From: Perkinsus marinus ATCC 50983
Taxonomy: Eukaryota > Perkinsozoa > Perkinsida > Perkinsidae
Length of the DNA stretch: 24,198 nucleotides
Reading direction: 5' to 3'
NCBI RefSeq assembly: GCF_000006405.1
Contig: NW_003214508.1
Span: 47,876 to 72,073 of the forward strand
Shown here: positions 1 through 10,764 of the stretch, in pieces
How positions within the stretch are numbered: position 1 is the stretch's first letter
Layout of the letters: the number at the start of each line of letters is the position of its first letter
Notes under the pieces: generated by a model
What the model saw: only the letters and a program-made list of their open reading frames with translations
What the model was told of the DNA's origin: nothing
Database searches by the model: none
Made by a program: the position numbers and the translations under genes

Positions 1-1249
1 GTTTATAAGAATTCCTGAAAGGTATTGAAATCGCTATACTCCTACTGAGGTGCTAATCGTCTTTGAAACATCCCTTGTATCCCAAAGCCATAAGGTCCAG
101 CAGGTAATGGACCTTAGCCGGTAGCTTAGCTACCTTAGCCGGCTACCTACGGCTACCTTAGCAGGTAGCCGAGACACAGATATGGACTGCGACTTCACGA
201 GAGAGTACCGAATCACATGATGAACATTTCACAATCATACGACCAAGAGAGTGAGGTTAAATATCTTCATTGAGATAGAAAAATCGTCAATCGCAAAAAC
301 GGTTGCAAGTGAACAGTATCGGCTTCGGGGTGAAACAGACGTATTATTCGAATCGAATAATTCGATGGATTTTACTACCCTCTCTTCTATTACCAATTGG
401 TCTTGTGTTGTCAAGTGTTGACTGCCACTTGTAACCCACGCATATGGGAGGTTTGATTATATCGATTCCGCGAATGACACACTCGGAATGAGGATTGTTG
501 GGTGACAGTGTGGGTTGTATCATCCAAATCAGATGCATCACTATGTAGCAAATGATCATAAATTACATCGGCTGTGTCACGATTAGCGGCAATGTCTCGA
601 GAGTGAAGAGTAGTTTTTGCGGATACCTAAGAATGGTGCATGACTGGAAGCGGCACATGATCGACATCAGTAAGAGTCGGTGATAAGAATGAGTGAACCC
701 TCACAAACGGATCGGCTGATGATCTGGAGGTACAACAGAGTCGTTGGACGTTCGTCACCACGTCGTTAGTATCGAATGGTAGGGTGATGATGCAGTTGGT
801 GATGCCATGAAAGGAGCGTTATTATGTAGAAAAGAGTGGCATGTGTAGATGCAAGTACCTCAGCAGTATCACGATCAGTAATTAACTCTTGAGGGTGAAA
901 ATTGAACACTACGTCATGAATACCGACGGATGAAAGTAGATTGTAGGATAACCAAGTCGTTCGTAATGCCTACAATACAGGTGTTATTGAGTAAAGAAGG
1001 ATAACATATGTAAATGTAAGTGCTTCAGCAGTAAAACGACGAAGCATGAAGTATTGCAGGCGCGAAGTACTCCGTATGGAAACCTCAGTGAATTGCATGG
1101 TTAGAAGCGATCAAAGCTTGACATGTATAAACCCTACCAACACATCTGTTGGCAGTGGGAGAGAGGCGGTGGAGTTTGAGAGAGAGAGAGAGTGATGTGA
1201 CATAAAATATAGAAATTATACTTCACATCACAGACTGTGGGCAGTGAAT
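1..1249. other. Gene-poor stretch with short inverted and diverged repeats
   Basis: No frame here gives a convincing protein. Positions 88-172 are packed with short GGTAGC/GCTACC and TAGCCGG motifs that can pair with one another. Two diverged direct repeats share 'GTAGATGCAAGTACCTCAG' (about 846) and 'GTAAATGTAAGTGCTTCAG' (about 1011), roughly 165 nt apart. A short (GA)n run lies at about 1178-1192. I see nothing else. Confidence 0.5.
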
Positions 1250-2700
1250 GTCGTGAATTTTTGGCACAGTGTACATCGGCGCATGTTCAATGTGGTAGAA
1301 ATCTCCATGAAAACTGAACGTGCTAGTGAGAAAAAAGCGTATGACACAAAGCTATCGTATGGTAAAAGATTAATAAGTGTTTAGTAGGTATTAAGGGTGT
1401 AAAGCTGATCAGATAGAGAAAAGGCATTATTCTTGCTGTGAATAATTTCCTGTAACGTTTTGACACAATGTACATCGGCGCATATCTATTAGGGTCGATC
1501 TTACAAATACGGCTACAGTAAGTGATACGGAAAAGGCAGTTCTTGATAGAATGTAAGTGTACCAAGTATACGGCGAACATGATATATGTAGGGGTGTTGA
1601 CAGTGAGACACAATCTGGAAGGAACCGAAAACAGGCACGGAAACGATTGTGAATTAATTACTCGGAGCAAATTTTTGTGACGGTTTAACACATCTAAATC
1701 GTTTTGATCGATCACGCTATGCAAGAGATACTGTGAATCATAGGGAGCTTCGTCGCACGACAAATGTAGTACTGGATAGTCTCAATGGCATTTAAGGTAC
1801 CCAGAGAAAATCAGACGCGGATATGACAAACCAAGAACGGAGTCAACTTTTTGACGCACGATTTGTTCACTCCTATTAGTATATAGTAGAGATTCTCAAC
1901 GGGAGTTTTCGCGCGCGCCCTGTGATCGTTGAATACCGCTGCGTTGCCCTATACTAGAATTTCCTACTTAAAACTAAGTGTATTCTCAGGATTAGATATC
2001 ATGATCGATTTCGTGGTCGAATGCTCTCTGGATGCTAGCTTTCATGGCAGGGATGAAACACGACTTGAGAAAGTCGCCGTTGTGGGAAAATGTGCATATG
2101 GTCAACTACATGTGTAGGTGACAATCGTCGAAAATTTGAGAAAATTCTCATTGGTTTCTGTACACTTCTACTCGAATTTGTATGTAAACTACTATAATTA
2201 GTGAGAAAACTGCTGAACTCAGCTGAGGAAAGCGATTACATATACTCCAACATTTTCAGCTGCTGACCTAAACCCCATTCGCCCGATCTCGTCACGGTCG
2301 GTGGGTTCAGCAGTATTACTTGATATCAACTAATTCGGTATTCGCCACTCATCGAACTCAATAGGAACAATACTAAAAAGTGCAATGTTATCAATGTTAT
2401 CCACAAAATATGATAGTCTTAGTAAACAATGATGACGTCGTTAAAATGCACATTTACATCGACAATTCAACACCGGACAGCTCTTGCCGGGCCGATCGAA
2501 CCAACTCGAAATATGTGCCACATGTCCACCGTGTTCGCACACGTTGCATACCTGATAGAACTACTAAAGAAGAGGAATCAACACGATTCTCACCGTGGCC
2601 AGGCCTTTCACATCTTCATGGCACACAGCACAACAACAGAGTGTAGGGCGAATGTCCACTACTGAATCTTCGATGAGTGACGCCTGACAATGCACCACAT
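1250..2700 (-). other. Possible relic of an LTR-type retroelement (very degraded)
   Basis: On the minus strand a CxxC-x4-H pattern resembling a gag zinc knuckle lies near 2500-2545. Further along the same strand, near 1285 and again near 1483, are two similar stretches encoding a CTLCQ motif like the zinc-binding part of an integrase. The order would fit gag then pol. No terminal repeats were recognised and the element is heavily broken, so it would be old. A chance resemblance is possible; family and borders cannot be set. Confidence 0.22.
2078..2255 (+). mobile_element. CAGTG-family MITE, copy 1 (degenerate ends)
   Basis: This copy aligns along its length with the four others in the window. 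Shared blocks are GGGAAAATGTGCATATGGTC near the left, the CTATAATTAGTGAG block, and CTCAGCTGAGGAAAGCGAT near the right. The terminal CAGTG/CACTG ends are eroded (left CGTTGTGGG, right CTCCAACATTT), so it is probably an older insertion. It has no coding capacity, and target duplications are not visible. Confidence 0.7.
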
Positions 2701-3800
2701 ATGAAGACCTACGATGCAATTTACTACTTCATCCTCGATCGGATCAGTGGGTAGTGAGCGACTTGGCAACAGGTCGCCTGAGGGTATCTCAGCAGTGAGA
2801 TCTGGCCATGAACCTAACAAGAAGAGTTACGGAAAATTACGACAATGCCCGCTCACCCCCAGTGGTATGATAGTTGCCATCAGAATCTGCTACTCGCATC
2901 AATAGAGTCGATGATAAGCCTAGTCCTCGTCGGGCTGTCGGCTCCCCCGCTACTATTATGAAGTCGTTCATATTAAGTCGACCTCGAGTGCTATCCAATG
3001 CATAGAGGAAACACCGTAGCATTGCAGCATCGTTGAAACGCTGCAGATGGAGTGGTATGAATCGATTAACCCAATCTGAAAAATTCTACCTCTGACCGAT
3101 CAGCCTCCATCTCCATAGTTTTCGCTATGTGAGTGACTTTAACAACATCAAGAAAAGGCAGAATCACCGATCCGAAGCTGTTCTCTGCACATTGACAGCG
3201 CTGTGGTACGCCCATCTGACATGGACCAGTGATGAGGTCTGTGCCAGCATGCATAGAGCTCACCACAGGAGAAGACGGCCGATCATATGCTAGCAATGAC
3301 GGAGGTGAAATCGACTCGTTACTAATAGATGGGCTGCAGCAACCAGGGTACCTGAGAACAGCGACAATTTCACATCACCCGAAAACTGCATATTACGTCT
3401 GAGGAGAGTTCGGTGCTGAAATGTCGATTGCTCTCCCACCCCCTCTAGTTTGAATGTCTGAGCACGAACAATAATGGGAATCCGAATGATGCTATGCTAC
3501 GGCTCCAGTCGTTGCAGAAACTCGCCGAAGCGCCGATGTCCGACCAGTCCGGTCCGAAGCCGTCCTCGCGATGGTCCGGCATCAGCGGTAAAGAGGTATT
3601 AATCTCAGATACGGAGGACGTAGATGAAGTTATCCTAACAAGGGCAAAGCTCATGACACCGACTTCATCGTGGTACCAAACCTCATGTCAGTTGATGCCG
3701 TTGCTGTAGACCTCGGTATCCTCAACCAGGGACTTCCAGGCGTCGCGCCCGCCAAACATAAATCGCTATGAATTTTTCGGAGACTCTGTAGAGAAAAACT
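2700..3800 (+). other. Coding-like plus-strand tracts, no gene resolved
   Basis: Several open tracts look more like protein than chance. One at about 3101-3284 contains LTALWYAHLTWTSDEV. One at about 3450-3655 contains LRLQSLQKLAEAP and an acidic DTEDVDE patch. Another at about 3650-3770 contains DFIVVPNLMSVDAVAVDLG. I could not connect them with a plausible intron chain and recognise no family. They may be exons of an unresolved gene or remains of an old mobile element. Confidence 0.3.
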
Positions 3801-5441
3801 TCACTCAATATTCGAACTGCACCAGAACAAACTCACCACAGGGCGTTTGCACATGTATAGAAAGCCAGGCCCGCTATAGGGCCCCGCTGTTGTGGCCCCT
3901 CCACCTCTACCATATCGCAGCGATTGACTCGACTGAGCAACGGACTGCACTAACAGATGCATCTACCTTTGTAGTACTGCATTTTTGGGTATTCCTATAT
4001 TTAACTGTGGCATGCCTTTGCCAGAGGAGGATCCAGAACTTGGATAGAAACCCACAGAAATCTACGAAAAATTCCCTTCAAATTTTCCAAGGCATTGAGC
4101 TTACTCCCGGAAACCAATCTGATCCTCCGCCCCCTCCAAGTGGCCCCTCAGCCTCATGACAGAAGCACTCTCCATCGACTGCAGTTATCGGTGAGCAATT
4201 CACAGGTGGTGAGATCGGCTTGGAGTTTCTCGGGCGTTTAGTGGTAGTCGAAGGATTAGTAAACATCAGTATTAGTGCGGATATAAGGAGGTACCTGATA
4301 GAAGTCCAAGTCCAGTGTTGGAAAATATGCGGTGACAAAAGGAAAAATTTGTGAAATTTTCAGGAGATTTTTTTGGTTTTTTTCTGCATTTCAAAGCGGA
4401 TTCACATATAAACTTCTGAGGAAATTTCTGAGCTCAGTTGAGGAAAGCGATCATATTTTCCAACACTGCCCGACTCCCCATATTACGGTTCCTCCTGTAG
4501 ACTCTCAACCACATAAGGCAATAATGCTTCAGCCAAGACAGAGGACTCCGCTGACTGTCTGTCGCAACGCAGTACCGTCTCCAACAGTGCAAGCGACTGA
4601 TTCCACTATAGTTCTTCTCATTAACGCCTTTCCATAGTCCTCCTCACCTGTCTAGATCTAGCCTTGCTACAGCAGGACATGAGCTTCTCGCACTCGAGAC
4701 ACACTCCTTCTGGTCCTACCCCAACGCCAACCTCAGGCAACACGCAATGAGGACTCTCCAGGCCTCCCAGAACGATCCCTTGTATGCTAGTTCGCCTTGC
4801 ACCACCCTTTACTGTCCACAGACGATTCCTGTACAGCGTTCCATACCACTCCAGCATAACATCGTGCACCTACCTCGGCCCCCAGGCAACCACACCGTGG
4901 TGCTCTACAGGCTGCCCTTGCTCGTCCATTACGAGGGAATATACACCTATCGTTGAACTACTGCTCTTTCCCAAATTCACGTCAGCAAGTTCTCGGTCGG
5001 ACAACTACCCCCAGAGATGTGAAACTGCTAACGCAAATCTATATAGCGTGTGAAACTCAAAATCGGAGGCGCTACCGATAATAGCCTCAAAAGGGTTCAT
5101 ATACTTACTGGAGGACTAGAGGCCTGTGATATCAGGCAGCACTACTGAGGCTAACTACTTCATATATTAAGATTACCTCCATACAGCGATGGTAGGATCA
5201 ATACAACAATAACACGCCCTTTACTGCTTAGGGAATAGGATAACAAAACGGCACTCGAGACATTGGAAGGGCATCTCCGAATATGCCTCTACAGCGTCTA
5301 TAAGAGACGATTATAGAGAAAAGGGTACAACAGATAGCTTAGACAACTAGACGGTGTTTTAACACGAGTAACAACGTTTGAAGCACAATAGTGAATGTTG
5401 GATATAAGAGCAGCCACAAGAAGATGAGAGCAAGCAGCACT
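3801..5441. other. No resolved gene; coding-like fragments around a MITE
   Basis: Apart from the MITE at 4313-4468 I resolve no gene. A plus-strand open tract at about 4153-4312 contains EFLGRLVVVEGLVNISISAD and runs straight up to the MITE. A second open tract at about 4490-4637 follows it. About 5060-5440 shows nothing I can support. Confidence 0.35.
4313..4468 (+). mobile_element. CAGTG-family MITE, copy 2 (perfect 17-bp terminal inverted repeats)
   Basis: The ends are an exact inverted repeat: CAGTGTTGGAAAATATG at 4313-4329 and its complement at 4452-4468, giving a 156-bp non-coding element. Internal similarity to the other copies includes GGTGACAAA near the left end and GAGCTCAG-TGAGGAAAGCGAT near the right. 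The flanking octamers TCCAAGTC and CCCGACTC match at 5 of 8 positions, compatible with an eroded 8-bp target duplication. CAGTG ends plus 8-bp duplications are typical of hAT elements, so I infer a hAT-derived MITE. Confidence 0.85.
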
Positions 5442-6182
5442 TCAAGCAATAGAAGACGAACGTTGTACAGAAGTGTCGTCGTCAGTAGTAGAAGCGGTAG
5501 AGTCCGCTGAAATAGACCTTTGGTAAGCAGTTGACTTCTTACTGCACAGTACGAAAGTAGTGTGCCTACGCAAAGTCATGATCCTCTCAAGGTTTGCCAA
5601 AACTGAAGTGAGCTGAGGTCTCAACATACCACGACTCGGACTATGGGAAAACCTAACACATTTAATATAGCCTTCTGGGTCACATTTACTCAACGCCTTG
5701 GCGGTACCCAGCACTGCTGGCCTACGACTCATTAAAACAACGTGGGCAGTCGGATCACCCATGCCTAGCACTGCATCTTTGAGAGCGTCTTCACAAGCAC
5801 CCATAGGCAAGAATATGGTCTGGAATCTCCTTCTTATCACGTTAGCAATATCAGGTGGTAGATGGTCACGTAAAGCACTGGCAAAGTGACCAGGTTCATT
5901 GGCAGAAACAATAAAGAGACCGTCGTTTCTACACTTGAGGATGAGCTCTGTGAGCAGGCCGGACAAAGTAGTGGTGAAGTCTTTAGTAAGAGCGTCACTC
6001 GGAGGGACATGACCGTCCAATAGAGAGGAGGTTGGGAAAAGAACATCGTCCCACTCGATGAAGACACAGCAGTTGGCTGGAGGCACAGTAGACTCTCTTG
6101 TTAGAGTCATCTTCACGGGTGGACTATCAACAACAACGGAATCACCCATATAGGATGGGAAGGGGATAGTCGTAACAGACAT
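5442..6182 (-). CDS. HAD-like domain protein, probable pseudo-phosphatase
   Basis: Single-exon 246-aa frame. Residues 39-51 read CVFIEWDDVLFPT, matching HAD motif I of the 'hhhDWDD(T)LFPT' type that I associate with alveolate proteins. Residues 90-95 (FIVSAN) occupy the place of motif II with its Ser/Thr. The hallmark HAD nucleophile, the first Asp of DxD, is Glu43 here, so Asp-phosphate chemistry is unlikely and a binding or regulatory role is more plausible (inference). Residues from about 215 are Ser/Thr/Asp-rich and probably disordered. The start ATG is the first in the frame and no extra exons were needed. No neighbour suggests a pathway. Confidence 0.75.
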   Translation of the reverse strand: MSVTTIPFPSYMGDSVVVDSPPVKMTLTRESTVPPANCCVFIEWDDVLFPTSSLLDGHVPPSDALTKDFTTTLSGLLTELILKCRNDGLFIVSANEPGHFASALRDHLPPDIANVIRRRFQTIFLPMGACEDALKDAVLGMGDPTAHVVLMSRRPAVLGTAKALSKCDPEGYIKCVRFSHSPSRGMLRPQLTSVLANLERIMTLRRHTTFVLCSKKSTAYQRSISADSTASTTDDDTSVQRSSSIA

Positions 6183-6960
6183 TTGAGCAAATCTTGAAGG
6201 TGATAACTTTTAGATATTCCACACAATACCAGCGCTACAGATATGGTCCTCAGGCTAGCCGGTCTAGCCTATGAATACCAAAAGGGAAGGAATCAATCCT
6301 CCAGCGGTTATGGGTGCGCGATTTTATCCGTTTTTGGAGATAATTGCACATAATCGTTCAACCGTAATCGTCGTGAAGTCACAGATGCGCCGAGCCATCT
6401 CCCTACCCGATATGAACCATTAAATGCAGATTTCTAGGGTTCAGGTGCTTGTCAAGGCGAGGTGACTCTCTTGCTTTAAGCTCGCTGTATCATGGACAAG
6501 CATCTGGTCAATTCACATGTGTGGTGTTCCGCAGTAGAACAGAGCAAGGGATAGGGATGCTAACGCGGATGAGAGGCGTGGGGTGGATTAGATGGAGCAC
6601 TCATTAGTGATTCTCGCATTGGACTTCCCCTCCCATTTTTTAGGGACGACCAATACACCATTCGATAGCTAAGACCATTTTGAGTTTTTTTTTTGAAAAT
6701 ATTGGTTATCGGAGATTCATCTGAATTGAATGAAAAAAATCACGGGAAACTAACGTGCGGCCAGAAGAATTCTCCAGCTCTGGCGCCGCCCTATAAATGA
6801 TAACACATTCGAAAGCCCGACTAATTTCCGATCTAATCCGTCCGGTCTCGCTCAGTTACTCGCACTCTGAATGAACCCGATCAGCCTTGGACGATTTTTC
6901 AAACGGACTCCAACCCGGTACGTGTCCTGCTAGCGTACGCGAATTTGTGGTCGACTCCGA
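6183..6960. other. Intergenic, no gene seen
   Basis: No coding-like tract or splice chain was recognised. It holds the presumed promoter side of the minus-strand HAD-like gene. I see no strong repeats here. Confidence 0.5.
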
Positions 6961-7145
6961 CAGTGCCGCAAAATATACTAGCTGAGCTCAATCGTTTTCT
7001 CACTAATTATAGGAGCTCATATACGAATCGAGAGGATATATGCGAGGAGTGGACATATAATAACAGAAATTTTTCAAGATTTCCTCAGAGTTTTGATATT
7101 GACACCAACACTTGTGGTTGATCATGTGCAGATTCTACCGCACTG
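6961..7145 (-). mobile_element. CAGTG-family MITE, copy 3 (reverse orientation)
   Basis: A 185-bp element beginning CAGTGCCGCAAAATA and ending CGCACTG. Its reverse complement aligns with the other copies: ATGATCAACCACAAGTGTTGG near the left, CTATAATTAGTGAGAAAAC in the middle and GAGCTCAGCTAG near the right. It is non-coding. The flanking octamers GACTCCGA and GTCACTCA match at only half their positions, so any target duplication is eroded. Confidence 0.75.
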
Positions 7146-7511
7146 GTCACTCAGCTAACCCTCCTCTCTAGCTCTCAGCGCTCAATCACTCCGTCTTTCC
7201 GTACTGTCAGAGCACCTTCTGAATAGGCGCCTTTAGACAGCGTATGCGTGCAAGGGATGCAAATATTATCGATCTCGCTTTTGGTAGAACAGCCTGAATT
7301 TTACGATGATCAGTTTGGTTCAAGAGGCTTAACTTTATATAAGAGATCATAAAGTACTTGGATCTGCATTCTTTGAGATGGTCTTAATGGCGCATAGCTC
7401 AGTCCAGTCTGGCAGAACACTAACAAGTACCAACGCTTCAACTATATCATACAAGTATCAGTTTTCATGCCAGAGGCTATCACTAACTGCAGGCATTCTG
7501 TGTCGACTGTC
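7146..7511. other. Intergenic, no gene seen
   Basis: No supported gene or strong repeat lies between the MITE at 6961-7145 and the direct duplication that follows. Plus-strand open frames here are short and show no family signature. Confidence 0.45.
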
Positions 7512-7847
7512 GCTAGCTCTAGCTTGGTCTGATCAAGCATCATCAAGATGGCAATCTCGGGGAGTGGTCGTCACATGTTCGAGTAGTAGCAGCCTCGAGT
7601 AGTAGTAGCCTCTACAATATTACCTATTATATAGATTAATATTTGTTTTGTTGATATTACTGATAATCATACAGCTATCTCTAGCGTGGTCTGTTCAAGC
7701 ACGCTACTTTCGATCAAGATGGCAATCTCGGGGAGTGGTCGTCACATGCTCGAGTAGTAGTAGCCTCGAGTGTATGGTCTGTACAATATTACCTATTATA
7801 TAGGTCAATATTTGTTTTGTTGATATTACTAATAATCATACATCTAT
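7512..7847. repeat. Tandem direct duplication, about 162-bp unit, two copies
   Basis: Copy A (about 7512-7673) and copy B (about 7674-7847) share long near-identical blocks. These include AAGATGGCAATCTCGGGGAG, TGGTCGTCACATG, CTACAATATTACCTATTATA/GTACAATATTACCTATTATA and TTTGTTTTGTTGATATTAC. Differences are mostly substitutions plus short indels near a GTAGTAG tract. The unit is AT-rich in its second half and no coding frame spans it. Confidence 0.8.
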
Positions 7848-8026
7848 TCATAATATAATAAATACTAATAAACAAATGATATAGTATTTCATGTGGAGCA
7901 TAATATAAAGATATGTATCCCCGATTATTAATATAGGCCGTATTCTTAAAGGTAAATACGGCGTAGTGTCTTCCAGCTTCCTCGTAGACCTCCGGATCAT
8001 CGAGAGGCACTTCCTCTCACTCGACC

Positions 8027-8313
8027 ATGGAAGAGAGGAAAGTTGAGAGTAAGCACTGGAAGGAAAATGGGTTGCCTTTCCCGTATATTGATTACCTCCT
8101 GTACTTTCCGACCACGGTAGGTTATGAACCCAAGGAGTGGGTGTAAGGTCTATCCTTGTTCGAGGTACTCAGGGTTATCAGCTACCGCTCGGCCGAGACG
8201 ATCAAGCCAAGGCCGATGATGTCTACATGAATACCAATGAGCTAAGTTGCATTTCCCCGTTCATGCTAAGCTGGGTGTCTTCGTTGAAGTGTCCTGCCTC
8301 ACCAGACGACTAG
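8027..8313 (+). CDS. Candidate small two-exon gene, 76 aa, unknown function
   Basis: Exons 8027-8116 and 8173-8313 flank a 56-nt intron (GTAGGT...CTCAG), phase 0. Joined, they give 76 residues starting MEERKVESKHWKENG and ending CPASPDD. Unspliced, the frame stops after 39 residues. The N-terminal half is aromatic (LPFPYIDYLLYFP) and the C-terminal half acidic, with two Cys. I do not recognise it. It lies 172 bp upstream of the first C69 dipeptidase on the same strand, so it could instead be part of that gene's leader region. The call rests on splice signals and frame only. Confidence 0.4.
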
Positions 8314-8485
8314 CTATCTGAACTTTGCGACTGAGAATTCAACAAGAAGGACCCGGCCAACTGGGTCCTCTCTATTAGCCTCAGCCCCGCACTGATCATG
8401 TTTCGAGTCATGCCTAGTCTCGCTGGTGGTTGAGTATTGCAACGTGTGGTATGGACTTCTGTTGTCTAGTTGCTTCAATTCCTAC

Positions 8486-10393
8486 ATGCCCATATTATCA
8501 CTACTCCGACTAGCGCTATTGCCGTTATCAGTGTGTATTGCATGCACTACGATAATCGTGTCGAAAGGCGCTTCCAAAACCGGTGTACCGATGGTAGCTC
8601 ACACAGCTGATTGTTCCGAGTGTGACACGCGCCTTGCTCTGATCCCTCCTCGAGATCATCCGAGCGGCGCCGTCCATGCAGTGTATGGTATCGGCCATCT
8701 TTACCCTCGTACCTGGTCCGACCGTGCAGCGATCTACAATGACCCCAACCATATCGCTACCTCTATCAATGCCACTGTTCCTGAGGCGCCTTATACGTAC
8801 GGCTACTGGGAGTCGGAATATGGCATGATGAACGAGCATGGCCTTGCAATGGGGGAGTCCACGACTGAGGTGAGCGTGCCTGGGAGGCCAGGAGTAGACT
8901 TGCCGGACCCAGCCACTGGTGAATACGGCCCAGCGGTGTTCTCTATACGAGAGCTGACTATGATCGGTCTGGAGCGCTGTAAGACTGCGGTCTGTGCCAT
9001 CCAGAGCATGGGCGCTATGGCCGAGCAGTATGGTTTCTACCCGGAGAACTGGCAGACTGGAGAGACCCTCACATTGATCGATGCGACCGGTGATGGATGG
9101 GTATTTCACATAGCGCAAGACTCCACTGGTAAATCGGCAGTATGGGCAGCCCAGAGGGTCCCTGACGGTCACGTTGCCGCTATTGCTAACCAGTTCACGA
9201 TCAAGGAGATACCACAAACGGCTAATGAAGACTTTATGTTCTCTTCCAATTTACGTTCGGAAGCATTGACTATGGGCTTATGGGACGGCCAGGAGCCCTT
9301 CAGCTGGATTCGTGTGTATGGTACGGTAACTCTACAGCTGCCGATGTACAGCAGTGTCCGGATCTGGTCGGTGTTCCGTCATGTGTTATCAAGCGCTACA
9401 CCTGAGTTCCACGAGAATCCCTTCGACCTGCCTTTCTCCGTGCTGGCGGACCATCTGCTTGGTCTGGAGGAGGTGATGGATATCTTCCGCGACAATTATG
9501 AAGGCACTCAGTTCGACCTCACGAAGGGTATTCTGGCTGGTCCTTTTCACAGCCCTTATCGTCTCGAAGGAGGCCAAGGGGAAGTTGAGGTTCCTGGTCA
9601 GTTCGCTCGGGGGATCTCCATACCCAGAACGGCTTACACCATGATCGGCTACCCTGACCCCGATAATGCAGTTCTTTACTACAGTGAAGATGCACCTGCG
9701 ACCAGCGTGTTTGTCCCTTTTTTGTGCAAAACTCTGTCTGAGGCGAGAGGTATGGAATTGGATGAGACCGCCAACTTGTATGCAAAGCAGTTTCAAGTGG
9801 GTTACAAAGGCGACTTTTCAAATGCGAAGGACTCGGCTTGGTGGGCATTCGACTTTGTTGCTAACTGGATGGCAATAAACTATGACAATATGTCGCGAGA
9901 ATTTGTCAAGCCGGCTATCAACTACTGGCAACCTCAACTGTTAGAAGCTGCCCTGTCCAAGTCTACTACTACTTGCAAGGCAATTCAAGAGGCTGTGGTG
10001 GAGTATTGGTGGAAGCTTTCTGATACGCTTGTCGTTCGCTACAATGACGGTTTTTATAACTTTCCCCCGAGCGATCCATCCACGGTTGGCCACATAGGCT
10101 ATCCAGCTGATTTCCTCGCAATGATTGGTTTCAACGACTACTTCTACACTCCACAGTATGTTCAAGCTGCTAAAGATGCCGTCACGGCTGGAGAGATCGT
10201 CGCCGCATATTCTCCAATTCAAGTCTGTCTCACTCTATTAGTGGGAGGACTCGTTGGGTTAATCGCAGGTTTGAACTTGGAAAAACTCATTCGTCGTCGT
10301 CGCGTGTTGTCTTCTCCTATTAACCCAGTTGCTACTAGAAACCCTTCAACCGTTCAGAATGGTTATTCTCCTCTTTTTGACCGTCTGTTGTAA
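8486..10393 (+). CDS. Family C69 dipeptidase-like protein, intronless, membrane-anchored
   Basis: An uninterrupted 635-aa frame from the ATG at 8486. Residues 1-19 are a hydrophobic signal peptide ending in ...SVCIA, immediately followed by Cys20-Thr-Thr. Family C69 (PepD/secernin type, an N-terminal-nucleophile hydrolase) uses such a Cys as nucleophile after processing. Family-like blocks follow: HTADCSECD, YGMMNEHGLAMGEST, ERCKTAVCAIQSMG, WAAQRVPDGHVAAIAN, YEGTQFDLTKG and WWAFDFVANW. Residues about 576-596 form one transmembrane helix followed by RRRR, suggesting a lumenal or surface enzyme anchored by a single C-terminal helix. Upstream in-frame non-ATG codons exist, but the signal peptide placement favours 8486. 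The paralogue at 21.1-24.1 kb has 14 introns; this copy has none. Confidence 0.9.
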   Translation: MPILSLLRLALLPLSVCIACTTIIVSKGASKTGVPMVAHTADCSECDTRLALIPPRDHPSGAVHAVYGIGHLYPRTWSDRAAIYNDPNHIATSINATVPEAPYTYGYWESEYGMMNEHGLAMGESTTEVSVPGRPGVDLPDPATGEYGPAVFSIRELTMIGLERCKTAVCAIQSMGAMAEQYGFYPENWQTGETLTLIDATGDGWVFHIAQDSTGKSAVWAAQRVPDGHVAAIANQFTIKEIPQTANEDFMFSSNLRSEALTMGLWDGQEPFSWIRVYGTVTLQLPMYSSVRIWSVFRHVLSSATPEFHENPFDLPFSVLADHLLGLEEVMDIFRDNYEGTQFDLTKGILAGPFHSPYRLEGGQGEVEVPGQFARGISIPRTAYTMIGYPDPDNAVLYYSEDAPATSVFVPFLCKTLSEARGMELDETANLYAKQFQVGYKGDFSNAKDSAWWAFDFVANWMAINYDNMSREFVKPAINYWQPQLLEAALSKSTTTCKAIQEAVVEYWWKLSDTLVVRYNDGFYNFPPSDPSTVGHIGYPADFLAMIGFNDYFYTPQYVQAAKDAVTAGEIVAAYSPIQVCLTLLVGGLVGLIAGLNLEKLIRRRRVLSSPINPVATRNPSTVQNGYSPLFDRLL

Positions 10394-10764
10394 GTTTCTC
10401 ACTTCATTAGTAAGCCTCAATGTGTCATCGTAGTAAAGACTGTTGTATGATTCTGTGTGCGAATTCGTAGTGCTCATTAGCAGTTCTGTATCTCAATTTG
10501 AATTTTATATGATTCCCTGAGTGGTAAACACTGTTTAATCGTAATTGGGTCATCCCATTTGGGTAGCATTCCGAGGATGTTCGTACGTCATTTAATTACC
10601 TCTATCTCACGAAAGAGCAGCGTCTTGGGTTTTCTCAGTAACACAGCAAAGGTATGCGTACTGAACACAATAGCTGTATTTTATATACACCAAGTACTCC
10701 GCAGTATCAGCAGTGACTCTGAGCTCTGCTTTGACGAGATAGCCTCCACAGGACTATGCTGTTG
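10394..10764. other. Convergent 3' intergenic region
   Basis: This lies between the stop of the plus-strand C69 gene and the stop of the minus-strand B-box gene, so it should hold both 3' untranslated regions. No convincing coding tract, repeat or terminator-like structure was seen. Confidence 0.5.

Noticed and set aside
1323-1763. 146-aa minus-strand open frame
   Set aside because: No domain or compositional sign of coding; it overlaps diverged repeats and the possible retroelement relic.
7789-8010. 73-aa minus-strand open frame starting PLDDPEVYEEAGRHYAVF
   Set aside because: The first part looks protein-like, but it has no ATG, runs into the AT-rich duplication and has no clear splice partner.
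8528-9217. 229-aa minus-strand open frame inside the first C69 gene
   Set aside because: Antisense shadow of the well-supported plus-strand gene.
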